Assembly: GCA_963791805.1 (NCBI GenBank)
Contig: CAWBTU010000003.1
Location: 682,001 to 746,000, forward strand
Source of the DNA: JACMJL01 sp963791805
GTDB taxonomy: Bacteria; Bacillota; Clostridia; Clostridiales; Clostridiaceae
Direction of reading: 5' to 3'
DNA: 64,000 nt
The first letter of the stretch is position 1; each line of letters opens with the position of its first letter. The translations under genes and the position numbers were made by a program. Shown here piece by piece: positions 1-7,801 of the stretch. Under the pieces are notes generated by a model. The model was not told where the DNA came from. It saw nothing but the letters and a program-made list of their open reading frames with translations, and searched no databases.

Positions 1-1
1 A

Positions 2-1207
2 AAATTTAATGAATTAGAAACAAATAAATATAGAGATATGATAATACTTAACACAAAAAATGCAATTAGCTATTACACAGAGAACAATAATGTAGAGCTA
101 TTAATAAATGGAGAAGAAAAATTCCCTAGACTTTTTGAAGATATTGAAAATGCAACGACTAGTATAGATATTCTATATTTTATTATCAAATCAAAAGATG
201 AAATAGGTAAGAAATTAATTTCTTTACTAGCCGATAAAGCTAGACAAGGAGTTAAAGTCAGACTGATTTATGATGCTATCGGGTGCTTAAGCACTCAGAT
301 GAGAGACTTTAATGAAATTAAGAAAGCAGGAGGGGAAGTCTATAGATTTTTACCCACTATGACAGGAAGCTTTCTATATGTAAACTATCGTATGCATAGA
401 AAAATGGTAATTATAGATGGCAAGATTGCATATACAGGAGGAATAAATGTAGGGGATGAATATTTCTATTCAAAGAAGGCTGAAAACCCTTGGAGAGATA
501 CCTCTATAAGATTGACTGGCAGCAGTGTATTGGCTATTCAAATAAGATTCACTACTGATTTAGTTTTTATTCAGAATCAAATCTGGAGACATAAAAAAAC
601 CTATGAAATTAAATATGATGAGCACCTTAAAGAAGCACTATTAGAGCCAACGGAACGAGGCAACATGGGGGTGCAGATTGTATCTAGTGGTCCAAGTAGT
701 GATGGGGAAATGATAAAAGATGGTTACGTAAAAATGATAACATCAGCTAAAAGATACTTATATATCCAATCACCATATTTTGTACCAGATAGAACCTTAA
801 TCAACTCCCTTCGAATTGCTGCGAACTCAGGAGTTGATGTAAGAATTATGCTTCCTGGGATCCCAGATAAAAGGTATGTGTACTATGTTACACTGTCACA
901 TGTAGAGGAATTAATAAAAGCAGGTATTAAGGTATACTTCCATAAAGGCTTTATACATGCAAAGACTTTAGTAATAGATGATCATGTTTCAACAGTAGGC
1001 ACTACCAATATGGATATTAGAAGCTTTAAACTTGATTACGAAGTGAATGCATTTGTTTATAACACTAAGTTTGCAATAGAATGTAGAGATACATTTATTA
1101 AAGATATAGATGATTGCAAAAATATAGATATTAAAACCTTTAGAGATAGAAGTATGTGGTCCAGATTTGCAGAATCCTTTTGCCGTCTTATTGCACCGCT
1201 TGCATAA
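2..1207 (+). CDS. cls: Cardiolipin synthase, 5'-truncated by window edge
   Basis: Phospholipase-D superfamily enzyme that makes cardiolipin from two phosphatidylglycerols at the membrane. Both HKD catalytic motifs are visible: HRKMVIIDGK at about residue 120 and HAKTLVIDD at about residue 306, counted from the ATG at position 38. The reading frame is open upstream of that ATG to the window edge, and there is no Shine-Dalgarno before it. I therefore read the gene as continuing off the left side, where the usual two N-terminal membrane helices of this family (about 480-510 aa) would lie. The C-terminus is complete, followed by a terminator at 1227. Function is well supported; only the N-terminus is unseen. 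Confidence 0.93.
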   Translation, partial: KFNELETNKYRDMIILNTKNAISYYTENNNVELLINGEEKFPRLFEDIENATTSIDILYFIIKSKDEIGKKLISLLADKARQGVKVRLIYDAIGCLSTQMRDFNEIKKAGGEVYRFLPTMTGSFLYVNYRMHRKMVIIDGKIAYTGGINVGDEYFYSKKAENPWRDTSIRLTGSSVLAIQIRFTTDLVFIQNQIWRHKKTYEIKYDEHLKEALLEPTERGNMGVQIVSSGPSSDGEMIKDGYVKMITSAKRYLYIQSPYFVPDRTLINSLRIAANSGVDVRIMLPGIPDKRYVYYVTLSHVEELIKAGIKVYFHKGFIHAKTLVIDDHVSTVGTTNMDIRSFKLDYEVNAFVYNTKFAIECRDTFIKDIDDCKNIDIKTFRDRSMWSRFAESFCRLIAPLA

Positions 1208-1226
1208 GACAGTTAAAATAATAATT

Positions 1227-1275
1227 AATGCGTTGGTAGATAGAATTGAGATTCTTGACCAACGCATTTTATTTT
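1227..1275 (+). terminator. Intrinsic terminator after cls
   Basis: An 11-bp stem (1227-1237 with 1258-1268) is followed by a T-rich tract. It also serves the converging minus-strand regulator. Its inner loop resembles that of the hairpin at 5698, which ends the duplicated but deleted regulator copy. Confidence 0.85.
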
Positions 1276-1282
1276 GTAGCTA

Positions 1283-2473
1283 TTAAGATGTCTTAGCTAA
1301 AAGACTTATTTGACTTTGAAGCCAGCTAATTGTTTGATCTTTATTCTTATCAATAGGCGCAATATGTTTCCAAATATCCTTAAAATGTTCTTGAAGGCTA
1401 TTGAGAATCATAGGTTCTTCTATGGACGCTCTAACCTTTGAAGATTGAATATGTACGCAGAACTTTTCTTTAACCATATAACAAAATAAATTGGCTTTTT
1501 CACTTTCAAAACTAGTCTCATTAACAAAGGCAAGATTGTAGTTGTTATATGTACTCAACAAATCAATAATATTTTTTAAAATCAAAATTATATCTTCGTT
1601 TTCCAAGTCAACAGTATGAAGCGAGTTTTGGCAGGTAAAAGAAAACTGCTTTTGCTTAATTATCTTCTGTATGGAATCTAAAGTATATATATCAAAATGC
1701 TCGTAGTGCTTAAGATTAATGGAAAAAGCATTTAATCTATTTTGATATAATTCAAATTCAGATAACTTCTCATTAGTACTTAGTTCTAATTTATCTAATA
1801 ATTTCTCAAAAATTATATATGGTATGGCTGTTATACTAAGGCTGTCTTTAAATAGAAAGCGATTACCAGCCCTTTCCTCACTATCTAGTAATGAAGCATT
1901 GAAGTCTAAGCCTTCATCTAGGTTATAATATTTGAATAAAGACTTTGCCGAGGTTAAAAGAAATGAATGGAAATAGTTGCTTAAAAGCTCAATTCCAATC
2001 TGATTTTTCATAAAGAAGCCACAATCTGTAGAAATACATGATAAAGCACCTATGCCGGGAATAATAACAGCAGAGGTACCAAAAGCTAATTCATCATAGG
2101 TTTTGTAATAATAAGGAAAAAACTTACCAGTGTCCATTAATGGTTTACACATAATCATAAAATTTATTAGTAAATTCTGATTATGATTAATTCTGAATAA
2201 AAACACTACAGTCCAACCATTTTTTAATAACTTTAAGATAGTATCCTTCCACCGTAAATTGTTCATATGAATGTATATATATGAGAGGTCATCATTATAT
2301 GCTAGATAAACTTTCTTGTTGCCATTATCCTTGTTTTTTTCTGATTCTTCTAATAGGTATAGTAAAGCAGATGAAATACTTTTACTGCCCATGATAATTT
2401 TATCATCTTTTGACAGATCAATTGTCTTAAGTGACTTAAAGGTAGTTGTTTTATTATTGGAGTTTTTTTGCAT
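1283..2473 (-). CDS. C-terminal part of frameshifted HTH regulator
   Basis: This 396-codon frame holds the C-terminal domain of a regulator whose N-terminal helix-turn-helix lies in the overlapping frame 2350-2793. The ATG at 2473 has no convincing Shine-Dalgarno and sits inside the upstream coding frame, so it is probably not a real start. The two frames meet at a run of seven A (minus strand; T7 at 2463-2469), where a -1 shift gives one protein of about 500 aa. I do not recognise the C-terminal domain; it has no membrane segments and looks like a soluble ligand-sensing region. The last residues (ISWLQSQISLLAK) recur as a remnant at 5741-5798, which confirms that this frame encodes the true C-terminus. 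Confidence 0.6.
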   Translation of the reverse strand: MQKNSNNKTTTFKSLKTIDLSKDDKIIMGSKSISSALLYLLEESEKNKDNGNKKVYLAYNDDLSYIYIHMNNLRWKDTILKLLKNGWTVVFLFRINHNQNLLINFMIMCKPLMDTGKFFPYYYKTYDELAFGTSAVIIPGIGALSCISTDCGFFMKNQIGIELLSNYFHSFLLTSAKSLFKYYNLDEGLDFNASLLDSEERAGNRFLFKDSLSITAIPYIIFEKLLDKLELSTNEKLSEFELYQNRLNAFSINLKHYEHFDIYTLDSIQKIIKQKQFSFTCQNSLHTVDLENEDIILILKNIIDLLSTYNNYNLAFVNETSFESEKANLFCYMVKEKFCVHIQSSKVRASIEEPMILNSLQEHFKDIWKHIAPIDKNKDQTISWLQSQISLLAKTS

Positions 2474-2793
2474 TCTAAAGAGAAGCCTTGAGATTCTAAA
2501 AGGGCTTTCGTTATTCTATCTTTTGTAGTTAAAGTTTCATCTAGATTTGGACAAACAAGATTAATAGCGTCATCTAACCGCTGTTTTTGAAATGAATTTA
2601 GAATACCTTCAGATAGGAATGAGGATATACTTTCTATGTAATTAGAATGATATGCAGGAATTCTTTTTTCATGTAACCAGCGACTTATTAGTGATGAGTC
2701 TAGATTAAGACCTTTTGATAAGCGACTATTGCTAATATCTAATGATGACATTAATAAATGAAGACATTCTCCAAACTTTATTTTTGTAGTCAT
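2350..2793 (-). CDS. N-terminal HTH part of frameshifted regulator
   Basis: The first ~80 residues have the look of an Xre/Cro-type helix-turn-helix: an SNSRLSKGLNLDSSLISRW-like turn, then a basic recognition segment (HEKRIPA). The start has a good Shine-Dalgarno (AAAGGTG, 8 nt upstream). After about residue 110 the frame runs into unrelated codons and stops, while the alternative frame continues sensibly into 1283-2473. The gene is divergent from the cheW-MCP-EAL operon, and tandem dyads at 2817-2840 lie just upstream of its start, so it probably controls itself and possibly that operon. The break could be a mutation, a sequencing error in A7, or slippage that still makes some full-length protein. 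Confidence 0.6.
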   Translation of the reverse strand: MTTKIKFGECLHLLMSSLDISNSRLSKGLNLDSSLISRWLHEKRIPAYHSNYIESISSFLSEGILNSFQKQRLDDAINLVCPNLDETLTTKDRITKALLESQGFSLECKKTPIIKQLPLSHLRQLICQKMIKLSWAVKVFHLLYYTY

Positions 2794-2816
2794 AAAATTT
2801 CACCTTTCTAAAAAAA

Positions 2817-2840
2817 TTGTCAAGACAGTTGTCGTGACAA
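2817..2840. promoter_or_regulatory. Two abutting TTGTC-N2-GACAA dyads (candidate operator)
   Basis: Two 12-bp imperfect palindromes lie back to back: TTGTC-AA-GACAG (2817-2828) and TTGTC-GT-GACAA (2829-2840). They sit between the regulator start (2793) and its likely promoter. The same double dyad is kept at 5806-5829 in the duplicated segment although much of the surrounding DNA has changed. This is what an autorepressor operator would look like; binding by the adjacent HTH protein is inference. Confidence 0.6.
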
Positions 2841-3085
2841 TATGATATAAATAATGTAATTTTTCACATATTCGACATATACTATAAATATTAGCTTCAA
2901 AAATATTATTGAATACATCGTATCATTAAAGTCCATATTTAAACAATATAAAGTTTTTATGAAAAGCAGAGGTCATAAAATAGATAACCACTGCTATAAG
3001 CTGCGTTTACAACACTTTTTAATTGGTCATAATGAATAATTGAAGTATTAAGGAAGCAAAAAAATTATAAGGAGGGTTATAAAAG

Positions 3086-3544
3086 ATGGATTCTTGTCAA
3101 TTAGTTGTATTCACTTTAGGAGTAGAAGAATATGGTGTGGACATTTGCCATGCGCAAGAAATAATTCGAATACCTAAGTTAACAAAAATCCCCAATGTGC
3201 CAACATTTATTGAAGGCGTTTTCAATTTAAGAGGTAGCGTAATACCTGTATTTGATCTAAAAAAGAGATTTGGGTTTCAGGAGTGTGAAAGAGGTGCTGA
3301 CAGTAGATTGCTAATACTTGAACTTGAAGGAATGAAGTTAGGTATTACTGTTGATGATGTTTCAGAAGTTCTAAGAATTGAGGAAAGGCCTATGGATAAT
3401 TTCAGTGATGAAATTGTTACTCTTAACAAAAATACGATTCAAGGAATCAGTATTGTTGGACAAAGGATAATTATAGTGCTAAATGCACTAAATTTAAAAT
3501 CGGAAATTTTTAAGTATAATTTAGATGAGGAGAGAGCAGTATGA
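3086..3544 (+). CDS. cheW: CheW-like chemotaxis coupling protein
   Basis: A complete CheW domain of 152 aa, the usual length. The family pattern runs from LVVFTLGVEEYGVDI through EIIRIPKLTKIPNVP and the GVFNLRGSVIPVFDLKKRFG segment to a beta-rich C-terminal half. CheW couples MCP receptors to the kinase CheA at cytoplasmic or membrane arrays. The Shine-Dalgarno is strong (AGGAGGG). The stop codon overlaps the start of the next MCP as ATGA, so the two are translationally coupled and probably work together. No cheA lies in the window, so this CheW either serves the general array or a local signalling branch. Only the last ~14 codons of a second copy survive, at 6041-6082. Confidence 0.93.
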   Translation: MDSCQLVVFTLGVEEYGVDICHAQEIIRIPKLTKIPNVPTFIEGVFNLRGSVIPVFDLKKRFGFQECERGADSRLLILELEGMKLGITVDDVSEVLRIEERPMDNFSDEIVTLNKNTIQGISIVGQRIIIVLNALNLKSEIFKYNLDEERAV

Positions 3545-4683
3545 TTTCTATAAATGGATTGGAGTATTTAAAATTAACTTCAGAACTTCAAGCTGATGTT
3601 ATACCAGGTGGTGTGATTTATTTAATTATTGAAGGAGATATTATTGTTTGGAAGAAGGCTTCAATGGTATTTGATTTAGATGTATTTCAAGTAGGAGAAC
3701 GAATACAATCTAATGGAGTTTCAGCTAAAGCCTTGAAAGAAAATAGAAAAGTTGTTGAAGATGTGCCTAGATCAATTTATGGTACAAGATTAAGAACTAT
3801 TGCAGAGCCTCTAGTTAATGATGAAGGAGAAACTGTAGGAGTGTTTTTTATGGCAATTCCTATATTACATCCTGTTGCAAAAGCATTTAATGATTTTGCA
3901 CCGATTTTAACTGAAATGTTTCCAGAAGGCGCCATTCTTTATACAACTGATTTAAATAAATATATTGGTAAGCAGTCTTCAAAGAAGTTTGATACAGCTT
4001 CTATTACTGTTGGAGAGATGCTTTCAGAAGATACAGTTGCAAGTAAGGTAATAAAATCAAAAAAACCTATAACCGTAGAAGATGCTTCGAGAATGGGAAT
4101 CCCTGCTTTAATATCTAATTATCCATTATTTGATGAAGAAAATGAAGTTGTTGGGACCTTTGGCATAGTTATTCCAAAAGAAGTGGCAGTAAAATTACGA
4201 GATATGTCAAATAACTTGGAAAGCGGTCTTTCAGGAATATCTGCTGCTATAGAACAATTGGCAGCTTCGGCATCTGAGATACATGCTAATGAACTAGACT
4301 TAAATAAGGAGATTAAAGGTATAATTACTTTATCAGAAGAAATTAATGAAGTTTCTTCTTTTATAAAGGAAATTGCGGATGAAACCAAGATGCTAGGGTT
4401 AAATGCAGCTATTGAAGCAGCTAGAGCAGGCGATGCAGGTAGAGGTTTTGGTGTTGTTGCAGAAGAAATTAGAAAGCTATCAGAGCAATCTAAAAGCACA
4501 GTTCCTAAAATTAAAAAATTAACAGACAGCATTAAAACAAAAGTGGAAAGTGCAAGTGAAAAAAGTCAAGGCTCATTAAGCTCAAGCCAAGAACAAGCGG
4601 CGGCTTCAGAGGAGATTACTGCAAGTATTGAAGAAATAACCTCAACATCTGAGGAATTAAATAGTATTTCGAAACTGCTATAA
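3541..4683 (+). CDS. Soluble methyl-accepting chemotaxis protein, copy 1
   Basis: A 380-aa cytoplasmic receptor without membrane helices. Residues ~20-110 and ~120-215 are two related PAS/GAF-like sensor units, each ending in an (N)DEGETVGVFFMAIP or NEVVGTFGIVIP-type strand. Residues ~225-380 are a short MCP signalling hairpin with the conserved tip (ADETKMLGLNAAIEAARAG, then GRGFGVVAEEIRKLSEQ). The start overlaps cheW by 4 nt. An EAL phosphodiesterase follows 44 nt later, so a signal may reach both CheA and c-di-GMP. The protein is about 94% identical to copy 2 at 6079 (24 differences counted by hand). The ligand is unknown. Confidence 0.92.
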   Translation: MISINGLEYLKLTSELQADVIPGGVIYLIIEGDIIVWKKASMVFDLDVFQVGERIQSNGVSAKALKENRKVVEDVPRSIYGTRLRTIAEPLVNDEGETVGVFFMAIPILHPVAKAFNDFAPILTEMFPEGAILYTTDLNKYIGKQSSKKFDTASITVGEMLSEDTVASKVIKSKKPITVEDASRMGIPALISNYPLFDEENEVVGTFGIVIPKEVAVKLRDMSNNLESGLSGISAAIEQLAASASEIHANELDLNKEIKGIITLSEEINEVSSFIKEIADETKMLGLNAAIEAARAGDAGRGFGVVAEEIRKLSEQSKSTVPKIKKLTDSIKTKVESASEKSQGSLSSSQEQAAASEEITASIEEITSTSEELNSISKLL

Positions 4684-4727
4684 TTCTGAACAATTCTAGT
4701 TGAGGAGGTGGTGTTATTAGCATCATT

Positions 4728-5612
4728 TTGTTAGTAGTGATAAGTATAGATTTCCTCGCAACTTTAATTATTATAAAATTATTTCGAAAAAAGGATTTAG
4801 AATTAAGGAAGTCCAATAAATATATATCAAGATATGTATTAGAGCTGGGAAATAGATTCTCGGAAGAATTAGTAACAATAAGAAAAGCTAAGGCAAATAA
4901 TGAGTTTGTAGCATATTACCAGCCGATAATTGACTTGAATTCAATGAAAGTTATAAATGCAGAGGCTCTTATAAGGTGGAAACAAAATAATAAAATTATT
5001 CTTCCAACAGAATTTATTACGAGGGCTAAGGAAGCTGGGGAAATGGTAGCTATTGATAATTGGATGTTAGAAGTGGCTTGTATTAAGTGCAAAGAATGGC
5101 ATGATAGAGGAATAAGTGATTTTTGCATTTCTGTTAACACATCATACAAACAACTTTTGCAAGAAAATTTTGTAGTACAAGTTCAAGAAATTTTATATGC
5201 ATATTGCCTAGCTCCAATGTACTTAAATTTGGAAATAACTGAAGATGAAGCAATAGAAAGTCCGGAATTAATTCTAGATGTTTTACTACAATTAAAAACC
5301 CTTGGAGTAAAACTCTCCTTAGATGATTTTGGTACAGGTTATTCATCATTAAATTATGTAAGTAAATTACCTATTGATATTTTAAAAATTGATAGATTAC
5401 TAATTGCAAATTTAGAGAGCTCCTCCAAAACCAAACAGATTATTAAATCAATTATAGAGTTAGCACATAATTTAAATATTAAGGTGGTTGCAGAAGGAAT
5501 TGAGACGCAGGGGCAGTTTAATATTTTAAAAGAGTTTGAATGCGATATGATTCAGGGGTTCTTAATTGGGAAACCAATGCCGGCTAATGAATTTGAGGAA
5601 AAGTTTACATAG
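4728..5612 (+). CDS. Membrane-anchored EAL c-di-GMP phosphodiesterase
   Basis: Hydrolyses c-di-GMP to pGpG. An N-terminal hydrophobic segment (about residues 1-20) precedes a short coiled region and one EAL domain from about residue 50. The catalytic signatures are all present: AEALIRW, SVNTS, LEITEDE, LDDFGTGYSSL, KIDR, VAEGIE and QGFLIGKPM, so the enzyme should be active. There is no GGDEF domain. It is the third gene of the cheW-MCP operon. The start is uncertain: TTG at 4728 is 19 nt from the Shine-Dalgarno GGAGG at 4704, while an in-frame ATT at 4716 is 7 nt away. It is absent from the second copy of the module. Confidence 0.9.
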   Translation: MLVVISIDFLATLIIIKLFRKKDLELRKSNKYISRYVLELGNRFSEELVTIRKAKANNEFVAYYQPIIDLNSMKVINAEALIRWKQNNKIILPTEFITRAKEAGEMVAIDNWMLEVACIKCKEWHDRGISDFCISVNTSYKQLLQENFVVQVQEILYAYCLAPMYLNLEITEDEAIESPELILDVLLQLKTLGVKLSLDDFGTGYSSLNYVSKLPIDILKIDRLLIANLESSSKTKQIIKSIIELAHNLNIKVVAEGIETQGQFNILKEFECDMIQGFLIGKPMPANEFEEKFT

Positions 5613-5697
5613 ATCAAGAGTATAATAATTTATAAACCATACTAGAAAGCCAACGACATGCTAGCTGGTGATACAAACAAAAAATATGTTTATTTTG

Positions 5698-5745
5698 ATG
5701 CATTGATAGAAAGATTGGAAATTCTTTTATCAATGCATTTTTTAT
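5698..5745. terminator. Intrinsic terminator left over from a deleted regulator copy
   Basis: A 10-bp stem (5698-5707 with 5729-5738) is followed by a T-rich run. It has the same inner loop pattern as the terminator at 1227 and lies where the 3' end of the duplicated regulator would be. It may also stop transcripts from the EAL gene ending at 5612. Confidence 0.75.
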
Positions 5746-5829
5746 CGAGAAGGTTTACTTGATATTTAAGCCACTTTAAAATCGCTTCCTTATTCTTTCT
5801 AAAAAATGTCATGACAAATATCGTGACAA
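5741..5829 (-). pseudogene. Internally deleted second copy of the HTH regulator
   Basis: Read on the minus strand, 5798-5741 encodes a stretch ending KWLKYQVNLLDK that aligns with SWLQSQISLLAK, the C-terminus of the regulator at 1283. Directly upstream is a leader that matches the intact gene's own leader, including the T-run plus AGAAAG before the start and the two GACAA dyads (5806-5829). Everything from the ribosome binding site to the last ~20 codons is gone, and the junction falls at a shared AGAAAG. This is a deletion scar of about 1.5 kb in a duplicated regulator, so the small open frame across it should not be called as a gene. Confidence 0.7.
5806..5829. promoter_or_regulatory. Second tandem-dyad operator candidate
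   Basis: ATGTC-AT-GACAA and ATATC-GT-GACAA lie back to back, the same architecture and spacing as at 2817-2840. The site survived although the regulator gene next to it was deleted, so the intact regulator could still act here in trans on the second MCP. Confidence 0.5.
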
Positions 5830-5957
5830 AGTTATAATAGTAATGTGAATGTTTACATTTTCGACATATACTAAAAGCAATAACTGACAATAGTGTTATA
5901 AAAATATAGTGACATTAAAACTATTAAAATAATAATGTAAACTTTATTATAAAGAGT

Positions 5958-5973
5958 ACAGTAACATTACTGT
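5958..5973. promoter_or_regulatory. Perfect 7-bp dyad upstream of MCP copy 2
   Basis: ACAGTAA-CA-TTACTGT is a perfect inverted repeat about 105 bp before the MCP start. It is not present in the matching region of copy 1. It could be an operator; nothing in the sequence names its protein. Confidence 0.35.
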
Positions 5974-6040
5974 AACGGTAACTTTAACATTTCTTACTTA
6001 AGCAAATCTATAAGATGAGATTGGAAGTAGTAAGTAATTA

Positions 6041-6082
6041 GAAATTTTAAAATATAATTTGGATGGGGAGAGAACAGTATGA
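6041..6082 (+). pseudogene. Residual 3' end of a second cheW
   Basis: In frame to a TGA at 6080-6082, these codons read EILKYNLDGERTV, against EIFKYNLDEERAV at the end of the intact cheW. The ATGA stop-start overlap with the next MCP is also kept. No upstream cheW codons remain. This marks the start of the retained part of the duplicated operon. Confidence 0.7.
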
Positions 6083-7221
6083 TTTCTATAAATGGATTGG
6101 ATTATTTAAAATTAACTTCAGAACTTCAAGCTGATGTTATACCTGGTGGTGTAATTTATTTAATTATTGAAGGAGATATTATTGTTTGGAAGAAGGCTTC
6201 AAAAGTCTTTGACTTGGATGTATTTAAAGTAGGAGAAAGAATACAATCCAATGGAATTTCAGCTAAAGCTCTGAAAGAAAATAGAAAAATAGTTGAAGAT
6301 GTGCCTAGATCTATTTATGGTACAAGGTTAAGAACTATTGCAGACATCTTAGTTAATGATGAGGGAACCACAGTAGGAGTATTTTTTATGGCCATTCCTA
6401 TATTGCATCCTGTGGCAAAAGCATTTAACGATTTTGCACCGATTTTAACTGAAATGTTTCCAGAAGGCGCCATTCTTTACACAACTGATTTAAATAAGTA
6501 TATTGGTAAGCAGTCTTCAAAGAAATTTGATACAGCGTCTATTACTGTTGGAGAGATGCTTTCAGAAGATGCAGTTGCAAGTAAAGTAATAAAGTCAAAA
6601 AAACCAATATCCGTAGAAGATGCTTCAAGGATGGGGATTCCCTCTTTGATATCCAACTACCCCCTGTTTGATGAGGAAAATGAAATTGTTGGAACCTTTG
6701 GAATAGTTATTCCTAAAGAGGTGGCAGTAAAGTTAAGAGACATGTCAACAAACTTGGAAAGTGGTCTTTCGGGAGTATCTGCTGCAATTCAGGAATTGGC
6801 AGCTTCAGCATCTGAGATACATGCTAATGAATTAGATTTAAATAAGGAAATTAAAGGAGTAATAACATTATCAGAAGAAATTAACGAAATATCTTCCTTT
6901 ATAAAAAAAATTGCAGATGAGACAAAGATGCTTGGTTTAAATGCTGCTATTGAAGCAGCTAGAGCAGGAGATGCAGGTAGAGGTTTTGGTGTTGTTGCAG
7001 AAGAAATTAGAAAACTATCAGAACAATCTAAAAGCACGGTTCCTAAAATTAAAAAATTAACTGATAGTATTAAAATAAAGGTTGAAAGCGCAAGTGAAAA
7101 GAGCCAAGGTTCTTTAAGTTCAAGTCAGGAGCAAGCTGCTGCTTCAGAGCAAATTACAGCAAGTATTGAAGAAATAACATCAATATCAGAAGAACTAAAT
7201 AGTATTGCAAAAATGCTCTAG
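6079..7221 (+). CDS. Soluble methyl-accepting chemotaxis protein, copy 2
   Basis: A 380-aa paralogue of the MCP at 3541 with the same double sensor unit and signalling hairpin; 24 substitutions counted by eye, none in the ETKMLGLNAAIEAARAG tip. Differences lie mainly in the sensor half and the C-terminal helices, so ligand or partner preference may have changed. The original partner genes cheW and the HTH regulator are reduced to remnants upstream, and no EAL gene follows. It keeps a GGGGAG ribosome binding site before the ATG, so it is probably still translated, perhaps from the old regulator-cheW intergenic promoter. Confidence 0.92.
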   Translation: MISINGLDYLKLTSELQADVIPGGVIYLIIEGDIIVWKKASKVFDLDVFKVGERIQSNGISAKALKENRKIVEDVPRSIYGTRLRTIADILVNDEGTTVGVFFMAIPILHPVAKAFNDFAPILTEMFPEGAILYTTDLNKYIGKQSSKKFDTASITVGEMLSEDAVASKVIKSKKPISVEDASRMGIPSLISNYPLFDEENEIVGTFGIVIPKEVAVKLRDMSTNLESGLSGVSAAIQELAASASEIHANELDLNKEIKGVITLSEEINEISSFIKKIADETKMLGLNAAIEAARAGDAGRGFGVVAEEIRKLSEQSKSTVPKIKKLTDSIKIKVESASEKSQGSLSSSQEQAAASEQITASIEEITSISEELNSIAKML

Positions 7222-7258
7222 TTACTATACATAGTTGCAGATTTTTTCCAAGAGAAGT

Positions 7259-7669
7259 TTATATCTGAATAGAATAGATATCTTTGAATGCATTAACTAA
7301 GTTTTTATCAATTACATAGGACTGGCCATTATGAATCATAGATGAACTTAAAAAGCTGAAATTTTCAGTTTTACCGCTAGAATATTTGATTTCTACTCCA
7401 TACCCTATGCCTGTCTTTAATTCTGATTGATATTTAACCATGGCAATACTATTAATTAAGGAAACTATTCTTGTGATTTCAGATTTATTTTTAACATTTT
7501 TATATTCACCTTTGATATTATAAATTCTTAGACAGCTTATTTTATTATTATTTATAAGTTCATGATTTTGCTCATCACTTGCTGTTGATTTAGTATTAAC
7601 GCAGCTTGTTAAAGAGATAAGTAATAATAATATAGTGAATATAATGAGCAGATTATACTTAAGTTTCAT
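7259..7669 (-). CDS. Small predicted lipoprotein of unknown function
   Basis: 136 aa. A hydrophobic signal (LLIIFTILLLLISLTSC) ends in a lipobox LTSC at about residue 22, so the protein should be lipid-anchored outside the membrane. The rest is a small mixed alpha/beta domain with a GIGYGVEIKYSSGKTENF strand region, reminiscent of small extracytoplasmic domains in Firmicutes lipoproteins, but I cannot name the family. A good Shine-Dalgarno (AAGGAAG) precedes the start. It converges with MCP copy 2 and appears to be monocistronic. Confidence 0.75.
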   Translation of the reverse strand: MKLKYNLLIIFTILLLLISLTSCVNTKSTASDEQNHELINNNKISCLRIYNIKGEYKNVKNKSEITRIVSLINSIAMVKYQSELKTGIGYGVEIKYSSGKTENFSFLSSSMIHNGQSYVIDKNLVNAFKDIYSIQI

Positions 7670-7761
7670 TCTAGAACACTTCCTTCATATATTAGACGAA
7701 AGTTTTCTTAAAAAAGTTTCACATTCATATAAAAATTATAAATTATTTTATAAAACAGCAA

Positions 7762-7795
7762 AAGAGCTTGACCTAGCGTCAAGCTCTTCTGTTAT
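7762..7795 (-). terminator. Intrinsic terminator of the 7802-8751 unit
   Basis: A perfect 11-bp stem (AAGAGCTTGAC with its complement, 7762-7772 and 7778-7788) is followed on the minus strand by a T-rich stretch. It ends the two-gene secreted-protein transcript. Confidence 0.85.
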
Positions 7796-7801
7796 AGTTT
7801 A

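Noticed and set aside
4119..4532. Antisense frames inside the MCP genes (also 6789-7037)
   Set aside because: Shadows of conserved coiled-coil codons; the same antisense frame appears in both paralogues only because the sense strand is conserved.
5690..5890. 66-codon open frame on the minus strand
   Set aside because: It crosses a deletion scar: its middle is the C-terminal end of the deleted regulator and its start lies in the old promoter. No ribosome binding site.
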